A stretch of 64,000 bases of DNA from Anaerolineae bacterium. GTDB lineage: Bacteria > Chloroflexota > Anaerolineae > Aggregatilineales > UBA2796. Made by a program: the position numbers and the translations under genes. Positions 50,532 through 59,685 of the stretch are shown here, piece after piece (the stretch's first letter is position 1; each line of letters starts with the position of its first letter). The stretch is from the NCBI GenBank assembly GCA_019637615.1, contig JAHBVJ010000004.1, positions 186,001-250,000 of the forward strand, given 5' to 3'. Below the pieces are notes generated by a model. The model searched no databases. It saw only the letters and a list, made by a program, of their open reading frames with translations, and was not told where the DNA came from.

Positions 50532-51830
50532 CTAACGCAGACTGAGTAATGGCATAATGATACCCGGTAAATCGGTTGTTATGGAAGGTCTCGCTAACAG
50601 TGCCACGATGAATACCAGTATGCTAAAGCCGATACTGGTCAAGACAATCATCGCACACCCTTTGAAGAAGCCGAAGCCATGTGCCCGCCCCGCGAAGTAA
50701 ACCCACAGAATGCTGCCCACGAATGCGATGATGCCAAGCAAGATGAAGGGGCTAAAGGTCGTTGGTTGACCCGTGGCGAGATCGACAGGGAGCCACGAGC
50801 TGGCGGGAAAAATCAGAAATACCGCGCCAATCGCCAGATAGATGCCCGCTGTGACGCGCATCACGGTGCGCAGGAAGTCTAGCAAGTTGCCCGTACCACC
50901 GATCAGAATGCCGACGACGAACATCAGAAAGGCTTGCGCGATGCCGGAAATGGTGACCCCAATACCTTGAGTCAAAGCGCTCACCAAAAGCTGATTGCGC
51001 GTGGAACTGGTGAACAGATCGAGCGCAGTAAACGAGGCCGATGAAGCTCCCGTCGTCATGGCATACTGCGAAAGACCCGCCGCAATCTCCGCAAACTTGC
51101 GATAGGAAATGGCGAAATACATGATGAAGACGATGGTGAGGATCGCCATCTCGATAGCGAAATTGAGGGCGGTGGTGGCTCCTTGCGCGACAAGGGCTTT
51201 GGTGGCTTTATCTTCCGGTTTGGACGACTGCTTGACGAGCGCTATCGGATCGCCGCCACCGCCTGTCAGTGCCGAAGCCAACCCGTAAGCGAAGCTATCC
51301 CGCTCCAATTCAGGATTCAATTCAAAGGCGCGTTTGAGCGAGAGCAGCGCTTCATCGATTTTTCCATTCAACTGAAGCTGCATGGCGGTGTCGAGCTTGC
51401 CTTTGGCGAGTTTCTTCTGCTGCTCGGTCACTGGCTTGGGTGGGGGGAGCGGCACGAGATGGGCGGGCGGCGGCGCAGGCTGCCCCGTTACGGCGGGATG
51501 ATGATCCGGCGCAGGATGATGATCGGGTTTTGCGGTCATGAAGACGCCGCTGCCGATCTTGTCGGCGGCTGGCGCGACAGGCTTGTTCATTTGAGAGGAA
51601 GCATGGCTGCTGGCGACGGGGGCTGACGCGGCGGCGGGCTTATTGGTCTTTAGATAGTGGATGGCTTTTTCGGTGAGTGCTCGAATTTCGGGGTCTTGCT
51701 CAATCCGAAGGAATTTTTCTAGGACGGCTAACGCTTCCGGGTGACCGGAATTGGTAATTTTCACGATGGCTTGCCGTCGTTCCAAGACTTGTTGGCTTTT
51801 TAATTGACGGATGTAATGTTCAAACATCAA
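50532..51830 (-). CDS. Yip1-domain-like membrane protein with soluble N-terminus
   Basis: This 432-residue protein starts with a short HEAT-like segment (residues 1-65), a proline and histidine-rich linker (66-145) and a TPR-like pair of helices near 150-190 (LDTAMQLQLNGKIDEALLSLKRAFELNPE). The second half (about 210-432) has six hydrophobic segments of the Yip1 type, with QGIGVTISGIAQAFLMFVVGILIGGTGNLLDFLR as a core piece. Domain order is unusual and the role is unknown. The gene lies directly upstream of the P450 gene, probably in one operon. Confidence 0.65.
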   Translation of the reverse strand: MMFEHYIRQLKSQQVLERRQAIVKITNSGHPEALAVLEKFLRIEQDPEIRALTEKAIHYLKTNKPAAASAPVASSHASSQMNKPVAPAADKIGSGVFMTAKPDHHPAPDHHPAVTGQPAPPPAHLVPLPPPKPVTEQQKKLAKGKLDTAMQLQLNGKIDEALLSLKRAFELNPELERDSFAYGLASALTGGGGDPIALVKQSSKPEDKATKALVAQGATTALNFAIEMAILTIVFIMYFAISYRKFAEIAAGLSQYAMTTGASSASFTALDLFTSSTRNQLLVSALTQGIGVTISGIAQAFLMFVVGILIGGTGNLLDFLRTVMRVTAGIYLAIGAVFLIFPASSWLPVDLATGQPTTFSPFILLGIIAFVGSILWVYFAGRAHGFGFFKGCAMIVLTSIGFSILVFIVALLARPSITTDLPGIIMPLLSLR

Positions 51831-52063
51831 ACTGCCCTCGATCTAGCTTTCTGGGCTACAAGACGAATGTTGCTGTGCGTCGCCGCAAAACTTAGCCCTA
51901 TCTTACACTAGGACAGAGAGGCGATTTCATCACAAAGTGGGGGGAGGAATCTCAGACGTATTTCAGTTCTGAGAATTTTACAAGATTCAGAGGCGGCAGT
52001 GTCGATGGGTTTGTCATGGTGTGATACAGTACGCACTATCACGATTGGAAAGTTGGAGTCGGT

Positions 52064-53332
52064 ATGATTCATTCGCCTTGGCACGCATTCCGCGTCGTGT
52101 TCGCTAAAGAGCTGCGCGAACTACTGCGTGATCGTAAGACATTATTCTGGCTATTCGCGCCGCCGATCATCTTGCCTGCCATCGCACTGATCGCGGCGGG
52201 CTTCATCGGGACGCAAACGGCGCGCTATGTGAGCGATGGTTTCCAGATCGCGGTCATCAATGCCGAAGCAGCCCCCGATCTGATGGCGGTGCTGCGCCAT
52301 AGTGCGGCGCTGATCGTGCATGAATACCCGAACGAGGCGGCGATCTCCGACCACAACGCGTTGATTACGTTGAGCATTCCAGATGATTTCCAGGAGAAGA
52401 TCGAGAGCGGCACGCCCGTCTCGGTGAAATTGATTCAGCGCGATAACTCGGTGGGGGCGACGTTGGCACTCGGCGCGGTACGCAGCGAGATCAATACCTA
52501 TAACGGGCTTGAACTTGATCAACGGTTGAAACGGCTCAATCTGGACAAACGCTGGCTATCGCCGGTCTTGATCGAGGAACAGCAGATCGCGGCGGCGGCG
52601 ACAAGCGTGACCACGACGGATTCGGGTAGCAATTCGGCGGCGGGCGGGTTGAGCGGGTTGTTCCTGCCGCTGGCGGTGACATCATGGCTAGTGGGCGGCG
52701 GGCTTGGCTTAATCGTGGACACAACCGTAGGCGAGAAGGAACGGCAGACGATTGAGTCGATCCTTGTGACGCCCGCCAACCGCGTAGGCATCGTGCTAGG
52801 GAAGCTCGCCGTGGTATTCATCGCATCGCTGCTGGTGATGGGCTTGTGGATGGTGGAAGGCATGGTGTTGTCGCTGCTTGGCTCGGTGGGGCCACAGATC
52901 GTCACCGCGATGCAGGGTGGATCAGTAGATATCAGCGCGCTGCTGGCGCAGAGTGGACGCGATGTCGGGACACTGGCGCTGCTGTTACTGATCCTGCTGC
53001 TGCCGTTCATCGTGGTTCTGAACAGCCTCGTGATGGCTTTTTGCAGCTTCGCCAGCAGCTACCGCGAGAGCAATACATTTTTGTTCCTACTGCAACTGAT
53101 GCTGCCTGCGCTGGTACTGCTGTCTGTGTTCAGCATCAGTCCGGATGCCGGGATCGGTTGGTACGCCGCGCCTTTACTCGGCACAATCATCGCTGTGCGC
53201 GATCTGTTCGGCAATTCGTTGACTACCTCGGCACTGATGTTAGCGGTGATCAGCGCGTCGATCTACGCGATAGCTGCGATCATGGTGGCGAGTTACGTCT
53301 ACAGTCATGAATGGGCGTTGGCACGTCGCTAA
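52064..53332 (+). CDS. ABC-2-type permease (NatB-like)
   Basis: This 422-residue protein has one N-terminal membrane segment, an extracytoplasmic domain of about 150 residues, and five to six C-terminal segments. KELRELLRDRKTLFWLFAPPIILP at the start and GLIVDTTVGEKERQTIESILVTPANRVGIVLGKL after the extracytoplasmic domain are the hallmarks of NatB/CcmB-like exporters. The natural partner is an ATPase of the NatA type, but none is adjacent. An imperfectly spaced inverted repeat GTGATA/TATCAC at 52021-52042 lies just before the start and could be an operator. Confidence 0.88.
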   Translation: MIHSPWHAFRVVFAKELRELLRDRKTLFWLFAPPIILPAIALIAAGFIGTQTARYVSDGFQIAVINAEAAPDLMAVLRHSAALIVHEYPNEAAISDHNALITLSIPDDFQEKIESGTPVSVKLIQRDNSVGATLALGAVRSEINTYNGLELDQRLKRLNLDKRWLSPVLIEEQQIAAAATSVTTTDSGSNSAAGGLSGLFLPLAVTSWLVGGGLGLIVDTTVGEKERQTIESILVTPANRVGIVLGKLAVVFIASLLVMGLWMVEGMVLSLLGSVGPQIVTAMQGGSVDISALLAQSGRDVGTLALLLLILLLPFIVVLNSLVMAFCSFASSYRESNTFLFLLQLMLPALVLLSVFSISPDAGIGWYAAPLLGTIIAVRDLFGNSLTTSALMLAVISASIYAIAAIMVASYVYSHEWALARR

Positions 53333-53339
53333 CACGCGT

Positions 53340-53367
53340 GATTGGGGTATAAAGGTGTGCCCCAATC
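53340..53367 (+). terminator. Stem-loop after the ABC-2 permease gene
   Basis: GATTGGGG and CCCCAATC form a perfect eight-base-pair stem around a 12-base loop, seven bases after the stop codon. No long T tract follows. Confidence 0.6.
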
Positions 53368-53425
53368 AACGTTGAAGATCGCGCTACAATCTTAGTTCAT
53401 CTGGCGCTTGCTAAAGGAATCTATC

Positions 53426-53800
53426 ATGAACATTTCAATCCAAGATGTTTTGACGCGACTTTCACCGACCTATCCCAATCTGCTGATCGGGATTTCTGTC
53501 TACGTGATGATCATTTGCTCGCTGATCAACATGTTTTTGCAGAAGAAACCGGACACCCGCATCAGTTTTCTCTGTACGGCGGTGATCATCTTGTGTCTGG
53601 TGGATAAGGTAGCGGTGGGGCCGATGCTGTATGCCAGCGGGCTAGAAGTCTTTTTGCTGCGCATCCCGATGTTCGTCGCGCCCTTGATCACGGCGGGCAT
53701 GACGCGCTGGGACGCTTCCCGTCCGTGGGGCATCGTGGGCGGTCTGATCGGCGGGGCGTATTTATTCTCGCGCTGGTTCTTCGAGATGCGCGGAGCCTAG
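53426..53800 (+). CDS. Small membrane protein of unknown function
   Basis: This 124-residue protein has four hydrophobic segments (near residues 18-32, 48-62, 70-88 and 98-115), short loops, and no recognisable domain. I chose the ATG at 53426, which has AAAGGA upstream and gives MNISIQDVLTRL. The track frame at 53408 is six residues longer and lacks a ribosome site. It sits between the ABC-2 permease and the aromatic leader, with no visible connection to either. Confidence 0.55.
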   Translation: MNISIQDVLTRLSPTYPNLLIGISVYVMIICSLINMFLQKKPDTRISFLCTAVIILCLVDKVAVGPMLYASGLEVFLLRIPMFVAPLITAGMTRWDASRPWGIVGGLIGGAYLFSRWFFEMRGA

Positions 53801-53859
53801 GTGAGTCGGGTCGCTAATCTTCCTTGTGCGATTGCACAACCGACGTTAAGACGAGTTTG

Positions 53860-53889
53860 TTGACAAGCGACTCGATGTCATGCTATTCT
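53860..53889 (+). promoter_or_regulatory. Promoter of the aroH-aroF leader
   Basis: TTGACA (53860-53865), 18 bases, and TATTCT (53884-53889) form a promoter whose transcript would start a few bases before the AGGAG (53901-53905) of the leader-peptide gene. Confidence 0.65.
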
Positions 53890-53917
53890 CGATTCCAATC
53901 AGGAGTCATGGTTATCT

Positions 53918-54022
53918 ATGCAACCCGCCGCTCGTTTCGCAATTTCTAGCACAAGCCCCTTCGGGTACGTGTACTTTTATTACTTTACGAGCCATAGTAA
54001 AGCGTTGGGTGCTGCCGAATAG
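53918..54022 (+). CDS. Aromatic-rich leader peptide of the aroH-aroF operon
   Basis: This 34-codon frame starts with ATG after AGGAG and ends in TAG at 54020-54022. Its middle codes FGYVYFYYF, seven phenylalanine or tyrosine codons in a stretch of nine. That is the hallmark of attenuation leader peptides: with charged tRNA-Phe and tRNA-Tyr scarce, the ribosome would stall here. A strong terminator follows 33 bases later, and the genes behind it make the precursors of these amino acids. The peptide is too short for ordinary gene finding and probably has no other function. Ribosome-site spacing is 12 bases, a little long. Confidence 0.85.
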   Translation: MQPAARFAISSTSPFGYVYFYYFTSHSKALGAAE

Positions 54023-54055
54023 CCGGGAAGCTTGAACACAAGCCATAGAAATCCG

Positions 54056-54087
54056 AAGGCGCAGGGCAAATCACCCGCGCCTTTTTT
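54056..54087 (+). terminator. Attenuator terminator upstream of aroH
   Basis: AAGGCGC(A)GGG pairs with CCCGCGCCTT around a seven-base loop, with one bulged A, and is followed by TTTT. It lies between the leader peptide and aroH. A pause-like hairpin CTTTAC/GTAAAG overlaps the last aromatic codons at 53983-54002. Another possible alternative pairing is CCTTCGG (53953-53959) with CCGAAGG (54053-54059), which would break the terminator stem. Confidence 0.85.
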
Positions 54088-54155
54088 GTTGTTTAACACC
54101 GGATTGTATGGCGTTTTCGTCGGCGTTTTGTGAGCAATAGATCAGGAGGACGTTT

Positions 54156-54599
54156 GTGAACAACAATGGACATCGCCCCGATCATCACGACCAACGCGCA
54201 CTTGTGTGCCGGGGGATTCGTGGCGCGATCAGTGTGGAAGAAAACACCAAAGCCGCCATCGTCGCTCGGACGGCGGAACTGCTGCGGGCGATTGTCGAGG
54301 CCAATGGCGTACGTCAGGAAGATATTGTCAGCGTATTTTTCTCGGCAACGCCCGATCTGGACGCCGAATATCCGGCGATTGCTGCGCGGCGAGAGCTTGG
54401 CTGGCACGATGTCGGGCTGATGTGCGGGCAAGAAATGGTTGTCCCCGGCAGCTTACGCATGTGCATCCGCGTCTTGATCCACTGGAACACAACGCTGCGG
54501 AACAGTGAAATTAGACACATTTACTTAAGAGAGGCCGTCACGTTACGACCTGATCATTCCGATAAACAAAAAACCCTTGAACCACCGTTTAAAAGCTAA
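54156..54599 (+). CDS. aroH: Chorismate mutase, AroH class
   Basis: This 147-residue enzyme converts chorismate to prephenate, the entry to phenylalanine and tyrosine. RGIRGAISVEENT at the N-terminus and GQEMVVPGSLRMCIRVLIHWNT in the middle are the signature of the trimeric B. subtilis AroH-type mutase. The arginines and glutamate of the active site are in these segments. The start is a GTG preceded by AGGAGG. It is followed 43 bases later by DAHP synthase, and both stand under the leader attenuator. Confidence 0.92.
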   Translation: MNNNGHRPDHHDQRALVCRGIRGAISVEENTKAAIVARTAELLRAIVEANGVRQEDIVSVFFSATPDLDAEYPAIAARRELGWHDVGLMCGQEMVVPGSLRMCIRVLIHWNTTLRNSEIRHIYLREAVTLRPDHSDKQKTLEPPFKS

Positions 54600-54642
54600 C
54601 CACTATTCGGAGAGAAGAGCCACCAACAGGAGGGGCTGAACC

Positions 54643-55659
54643 ATGATCGTTATTATGCAAGCGGGCGCAACCGCCAAACAAATTTCCGCCGTCATTGCAC
54701 GCATCGAGGAGATCGGCTTGAAAGCACATCTTAGCGAAGGGCAAGAACGCACTATCATCGGAGTCGTCGGGGATGAGCGCAAGTTCGGAGACCGCGACAC
54801 ACTCGCCCTATTAGATGGAGTCGAACGTACTATGCGTGTTTCACACCCCTATAAACTCGCTAGCCGCGAATTCCATCCCGCTGATACGCTCGTGCCGTTG
54901 AACGGTTCGCAGGTAGGAGCCAAAAAAGTCGTGGTCATCGCTGGCCCGTGCTCCGTCGAAAGCCGCGAGCAGATCATCGAAACAGCGTGCGCAGTAAAAG
55001 AAGCAGGCGCTACGGCGCTACGTGGTGGTGCATATAAGCCGCGCAGTTCGCCCTATTCGTTCCAAGGGCTAGGCGAAGAAGGCTTGGAATACCTCGCGGA
55101 AGCCCGTCAGGTCACGGGGCTGCCTATCGTCACCGAAGTGATGGAACCGGGATTAGTGCCGCTGGTATGCAAGTATGCCGACGTATTGCAGATCGGCGCG
55201 CGCAATATGCAGAATTTCCCTCTGCTCAACGCGGCGGGTGAATCGCAGCATACCGTGTTACTCAAGCGTGGCCCCGCTAACACGATGGAAGAACTGCTGA
55301 TGGCGGCAGAATACATCCTCTCGCATGGCAACAATCGCTTGATGCTGTGTGAACGCGGTATCCGCACCTTCGAGACGTACACGCGCAACACCTTCGATCT
55401 GAACGCGATCCCTGTACTCAAGGCGCGCTCGCACCTCCCTGTAATCGCTGATCCGAGCCACGCGACGGGCAAGTGGGAATACGTGGGCGCGGCGGCGAAG
55501 GCAGCGATAGCGGCTGGCGCGGACGGCGTGATCATGGAAGTCCACATGAACCCTGAAAAGGCCATGTCCGATGGGGCACAATCGCTGCGACCGGAGAAGT
55601 TCGCTCAGTTGGTGAAAGAGATGCGTCGGGTGGCGGAAGCGGTTGACCGTGAGATGTAA
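54643..55659 (+). CDS. aroF: 3-deoxy-7-phosphoheptulonate (DAHP) synthase, AroA-beta type
   Basis: This 338-residue enzyme joins phosphoenolpyruvate and erythrose 4-phosphate, the first step of the shikimate pathway. An N-terminal ferredoxin-like regulatory domain (residues 1-70) is followed by the TIM barrel. Diagnostic pieces are [64 protein letters not shown] and [13 protein letters not shown]. The metal and substrate residues are in these motifs. The regulatory domain and the leader upstream suggest feedback and attenuation together. The terminator after it also serves the convergent glycosyltransferase gene. Confidence 0.95.
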   Translation: MIVIMQAGATAKQISAVIARIEEIGLKAHLSEGQERTIIGVVGDERKFGDRDTLALLDGVERTMRVSHPYKLASREFHPADTLVPLNGSQVGAKKVVVIAGPCSVESREQIIETACAVKEAGATALRGGAYKPRSSPYSFQGLGEEGLEYLAEARQVTGLPIVTEVMEPGLVPLVCKYADVLQIGARNMQNFPLLNAAGESQHTVLLKRGPANTMEELLMAAEYILSHGNNRLMLCERGIRTFETYTRNTFDLNAIPVLKARSHLPVIADPSHATGKWEYVGAAAKAAIAAGADGVIMEVHMNPEKAMSDGAQSLRPEKFAQLVKEMRRVAEAVDREM

Positions 55660-55708
55660 GTCGCCGCGCTGAGGCTTGTTGTTTAGCTTCGTTTGCGTAG
55701 TTGTCATG

Positions 55709-55735
55709 GGCGCACGGGACTATCACCGGTGCGCC
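55709..55735. terminator. Bidirectional hairpin after aroF
   Basis: GGCGCAC and GTGCGCC form a stem extended by GG/CC with one mismatch, around a seven-base loop, between aroF and the convergent glycosyltransferase gene. It probably ends both. Confidence 0.6.
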
Positions 55736-55747
55736 TGTGTGTATTTG

Positions 55748-57007
55748 CTAGGTTGAGTAGCGTTCCACGAGTTCACATGCTGCTGAGAGTCCGTTTTCAG
55801 CGCGAAGCAATGCGCCCAATTCAGCGGCTCGTTGCCGCATCAAGTTATCCTGCGTCAATGATTGAAGTGCGGTCACCAAGCGTGCCGGTGTAAGTTGTGG
55901 CAGCGTTAGTGGCGGCACGCCCACACCGATATTTGCAACACGTCGCCCCCAAAATGGTTGGTCAGCCATGAATGGTATAACTAACGCAGGTTTGCCTGCG
56001 AGGAGCGCACTATGAGTTGTACCTGATCCGCCATGATGCACTATTGCCGACATGCGCGGAAAAAGCCAATCATGCGGCACGTTGCCTATTGTGATCAGAT
56101 GCTCATCTTCATGAGTCAAGCCAGCCCATCCCGCTTGCAACACGCCACGCAGATTCGCCATCCGCAATCCCTCGCTGATGGTTTGCACTATTTGCCTAGG
56201 ATTCCGGACAGTCATGCTGCCAAAACCGAAAAATATAGGCGGCTCGCCCTGTGCCAAAAACGCGGTGAGCGCATCAGGCGGTGCCCAATCAGGTTGAGCA
56301 GACAACGTCCACGCGCCGACTACATGCACATTCGCAGCCCAATCGGCAGGTGCGGGCAACAAATGAGGACTGTAGTGCATGATAATCGGAACTTGCCCAC
56401 CAAACAGAAGTTGGATCACTTTGCCAGTGGAGAGCATGGGCAACCCGACTTCCCGGCGGTAGGCATTCATCGGCTCAATCATGAAGGAAAGCACCAAGCG
56501 AACCAGCAATTGAAAGCTGAGTGGATTGTAAAATCGCTGCCCAAATGGAATGGACGGAAACATAGGGCTTGGAAATGTTTGTGTTGAAACGACCGGAGCC
56601 GCGATACCCAGTATCAGCGGGATTTTTAGATGTTGATGGATCGCATAGGCCGATGGAATTAGAAAACCATGCGCGATAAGTACGTCAGCATTATGCGCGG
56701 CCTCCGCAACTTCTCGCGTTGCAATGTATAGAGCACGTTTAAATTCTGGAATGACCTCACGCCAGAGGGCGAGCAGGGCTGCGGGCGTTATCCCGCGTGT
56801 GACCCGTTTTGAACTATCTTTCTGCAAAATATCCCCAAAGTTGATCGGGATACGTAGATACGGAATATGGTAAGCGCCGACCAGCCCTTCAAAGTCACTC
56901 GGCGCAGCAAGTGTGACAGAATGCCCACGCTCACGCAACGCAACAGCGAGCGCCAGAAACGGCTGTATGTCACCGCGCGACCCGAACGACATCAGGATGA
57001 CGTTCAC
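55748..57007 (-). CDS. Glycosyltransferase of the UGT/MGT (GT1) type
   Basis: This 419-residue protein has the GT-B plan: an N-terminal domain starting with ILMSFGSRGDIQPFLALAVAL and a C-terminal donor domain with FFGFGSMTVRNPR, the histidine-glycine-rich HHGGSGTTHSALLAGKPALVIP and FMADQPFWGRRV. That is close to sterol 3-beta-glucosyltransferases and vancomycin-type transferases. Acceptor and sugar are unknown, though hydrophobic natural products or sterol-like lipids are likely. The start is a GTG whose first base is the last base of the kinase gene's TAG stop, so it is translationally coupled to the histidine kinase. Confidence 0.9.
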   Translation of the reverse strand: MNVILMSFGSRGDIQPFLALAVALRERGHSVTLAAPSDFEGLVGAYHIPYLRIPINFGDILQKDSSKRVTRGITPAALLALWREVIPEFKRALYIATREVAEAAHNADVLIAHGFLIPSAYAIHQHLKIPLILGIAAPVVSTQTFPSPMFPSIPFGQRFYNPLSFQLLVRLVLSFMIEPMNAYRREVGLPMLSTGKVIQLLFGGQVPIIMHYSPHLLPAPADWAANVHVVGAWTLSAQPDWAPPDALTAFLAQGEPPIFFGFGSMTVRNPRQIVQTISEGLRMANLRGVLQAGWAGLTHEDEHLITIGNVPHDWLFPRMSAIVHHGGSGTTHSALLAGKPALVIPFMADQPFWGRRVANIGVGVPPLTLPQLTPARLVTALQSLTQDNLMRQRAAELGALLRAENGLSAACELVERYST

Positions 57008-59424
57008 TAAACCTCCGAAACATTGGCAGTTGGGTTAGGAGCTACCTCAACCATTCTCGGAATGCTGATCGTGAAGGTGGTGCCGACACCAACCTGACTA
57101 TCCACCGTCAGTGTGCCATTATGGAGTTCCACCGACTCTTTGGCGATCACAAGCCCCAACCCCGTGCCAGAGATGCCTCCTACATTGGCGGCGCGGTGGA
57201 ATGGCTCAAATAAGCGTTTGAGATCGGCCTCCGGGATGCCGATACCTTCGTCACGTACGCTCAACACAATATGCTGATCGGCACAGACCAGATTGACAGT
57301 GACGGTTTTCCCGTCGGGCGAGTACTTAATAGCATTGGAGAGCAGATTGTTGAGGAGATGGCGCATCAACTTCTTATCCAACAGCAGTTCACAGTCGGGA
57401 TCGGGGCAGATGTAGACCAACTGGTGAATGACATCCGTCCGAGTCTGAAATTCTTCGATGATGCTGCGACACAGTGCATCAAGGTTTGTTTTGACCGGAT
57501 TGAATTCGGCTTTCTTGGCTTGGAGACGCGTCAGGTGCAGCACATCTTGCGTGATTTCCGTGAGCCGCGCGATCTGCTCGCGCATTTTGTCATAGCGCTC
57601 ATCGATCTGGGCATCGGTCATCTTGTGACGGTAATGGGTCAAGGTATCTGTCAGCGCCAGCATGGTCGCCAGCGGAGTGCGGAATTCATGCGAGGCCACC
57701 GAAATGAAGCGCGATTTGAGTTCGCTCAGTTCTTTCTCTTGTGCGAGTGCATCCCGCAGCGCTTCTTCCATTTTCTTGCGCGCTGAGATATTGTGATTGA
57801 CGGCGACCACCCCAAAAGGTACACCACCTTCGTTTTTGAAGAGCACCGTTGAACTCAGAATATGAATCGGGCTGCCGTCTCGATGATGCTGGATCACTTC
57901 ATCCGTCCAATGCCCCTCTTTCATGAATTCTTGCCTTACACGTTCACGTGTAGCCGATGATGGAAATTCAGTTTTGAGGACATGCTCGATATTTTTGCCG
58001 AGTACTTCATCAGGCTGCCAACCATAGATAGTGACTGCCGCCCGATTCCACGTTTGAATGCGGAACTCCATATCCGTCGAGATCACCGCATCGGTCACGT
58101 TTTCTTGCAAGCTGGCGTGGTAGCGAAGCTGGCGTTCATAGGCTTTGCGCTCGCTGACATCACGAATGGTGCAGACTAGCCCATGTTCCTGCTCGTTGGT
58201 GTTGTCGATATAGCCGATGCTGAGTTCCGCATCAAAAACCGTCCCGTTTTTGCGCAGCATCCGGCTTTCAAGATGTCGCCCGCGTCGTTCTTTGACGATC
58301 TGTTGAATAGTATTTGATACTTGGGCGATGTCATCCGCGTAAATGATCGTGTTCAGCGCGCAACCGAGATAAGCATCTGGTTGACAGCCAAATAACTGGT
58401 TAAAGGCGAAATTGGCCTGTTGAATGCTGAGATCGGGCTTCACCAGCAAGATGCTATCCATGCTGCTGTTCAGGATCGCTTCCGTGCGCTCTTTGGCAAG
58501 CAGCAGTTCAGCAGTGCGTTCGGCAACACGCTGCTCTAACTGCGTAGTGTGGTAAGCGTTTTCTAGGGCAAGGGACGCATAACGCGCAAAGGCTTGAAGA
58601 CGTTCTACGTCAACGTTGGTATAGCTATCCGCCGCCGCGTTATCTACCGCCAGCACTCCCAAGATAGTGCCGCCACGCATCACGATCGGCACGCCAATAG
58701 TAGCCCTGACCCAACCTGTGAAAGGGAAAACTGCCCAGTCGGCACGTTGGCTGGTGTCATTGATCAGATAGGGTTGCCCCTCTTTAATCGCGGCGAAGTG
58801 GGCAGGCAAAGGACTTACTTTGGAAAAATTATAGACATAGTTTTTGGCATCCGGCGGGTATCCCCGGCTAAACACTACGTGCGCGGTTGTCTCGGTAAAT
58901 TGCAGGATGCTGGCTCCGTCATAGGGTACGACATTGGACGCCCGATCCAATATCTGCGACATGACCATGTTCACATCTAAAGTTGAGGTCAGCGCCACAA
59001 GGCTATCGCGCATGGCTTCCGCATAGTTGTGCAGCTCGTGCTCGGCCTTTTCCGCCTGCGTGCGCTGTATCACATCCAAACGTAAGGCTTGTTCCACGGC
59101 TGTGCGTTTACGCAATTCCGACGACAAGATGGCAAACAAGGCCAACGCCGTTACCAGTACAAACCCCCATCCTTTCCAGATACTGATTCTCATCGATTCA
59201 GCTTGGCGACCTTCCAACAGGAGATTTACGAAGCGATCTGAGAAGAATATCCATAACGCGGCGATAAGACCGTACCCCAATGCTACACGAACATCGAACC
59301 GTTTGAGAAATCTGCGTAAGGTAGACAGGGTGTTATGCGTGCGGTTATCTGTCGATGGTAACGTAGCATCTTCAGGAGGCATCCCATTATTAGTGCCGGT
59401 GGATTCTAACTCCTTCTTTACCAT
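57007..59424 (-). CDS. Membrane-bound sensor histidine kinase with GAF and PAS domains
   Basis: This 805-residue kinase begins with two membrane segments (about 50-68 and 86-104), a GAF-like domain (150-300), and two PAS domains (about 315-425 and 440-555, with TVFDAELSIGYIDNTNEQEHGLVCTI as a typical C-terminal piece). The dimerisation domain follows with the histidine in SVASHEFRTPLA, then the ATPase lid and boxes LLSNAIKYSP, DEGIGIPEADL and GTGLGLVIAK. It should phosphorylate an unknown response regulator. Its stop codon overlaps the start of the glycosyltransferase gene by one base. ATG at 59424 follows AAGGA. Confidence 0.95.
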   Translation of the reverse strand: MVKKELESTGTNNGMPPEDATLPSTDNRTHNTLSTLRRFLKRFDVRVALGYGLIAALWIFFSDRFVNLLLEGRQAESMRISIWKGWGFVLVTALALFAILSSELRKRTAVEQALRLDVIQRTQAEKAEHELHNYAEAMRDSLVALTSTLDVNMVMSQILDRASNVVPYDGASILQFTETTAHVVFSRGYPPDAKNYVYNFSKVSPLPAHFAAIKEGQPYLINDTSQRADWAVFPFTGWVRATIGVPIVMRGGTILGVLAVDNAAADSYTNVDVERLQAFARYASLALENAYHTTQLEQRVAERTAELLLAKERTEAILNSSMDSILLVKPDLSIQQANFAFNQLFGCQPDAYLGCALNTIIYADDIAQVSNTIQQIVKERRGRHLESRMLRKNGTVFDAELSIGYIDNTNEQEHGLVCTIRDVSERKAYERQLRYHASLQENVTDAVISTDMEFRIQTWNRAAVTIYGWQPDEVLGKNIEHVLKTEFPSSATRERVRQEFMKEGHWTDEVIQHHRDGSPIHILSSTVLFKNEGGVPFGVVAVNHNISARKKMEEALRDALAQEKELSELKSRFISVASHEFRTPLATMLALTDTLTHYRHKMTDAQIDERYDKMREQIARLTEITQDVLHLTRLQAKKAEFNPVKTNLDALCRSIIEEFQTRTDVIHQLVYICPDPDCELLLDKKLMRHLLNNLLSNAIKYSPDGKTVTVNLVCADQHIVLSVRDEGIGIPEADLKRLFEPFHRAANVGGISGTGLGLVIAKESVELHNGTLTVDSQVGVGTTFTISIPRMVEVAPNPTANVSEV

Positions 59425-59455
59425 CGATGCTTAATCCTTAGCGACTGATAGTGTG

Positions 59456-59484
59456 ACCATATCAAGATAAACTGCAACTATCAA
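59456..59484 (-). promoter_or_regulatory. Promoter of the histidine kinase-glycosyltransferase operon
   Basis: On the minus strand TTGATA (59479-59484), 17 bases, and TATGGT (59456-59461) form a plausible promoter about 35 bases from the kinase ATG. Confidence 0.5.
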
Positions 59485-59685
59485 CTTATCATATTATGAG
59501 TCCGAACAATCAGCACCCGATTGTGACTCGTATGTTATTAATCGCGACGGCACACGGTCATCGAACGCGGATAGAGAGGTTAACCAAGCATTATGGGAGA
59601 GGACGAGATGGCACGGGAACAGCTTGTCAAGCTAGGAATGATCGGGAAGCGTGCTCACCCGACCATTCCTACGAAAAGAATAAGC

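Noticed and set aside
53908..53950. Alternative leader start at ATG 53908
   Set aside because: It is in another frame, lies only two bases after the AGGAG, and gives a short peptide without an aromatic run.
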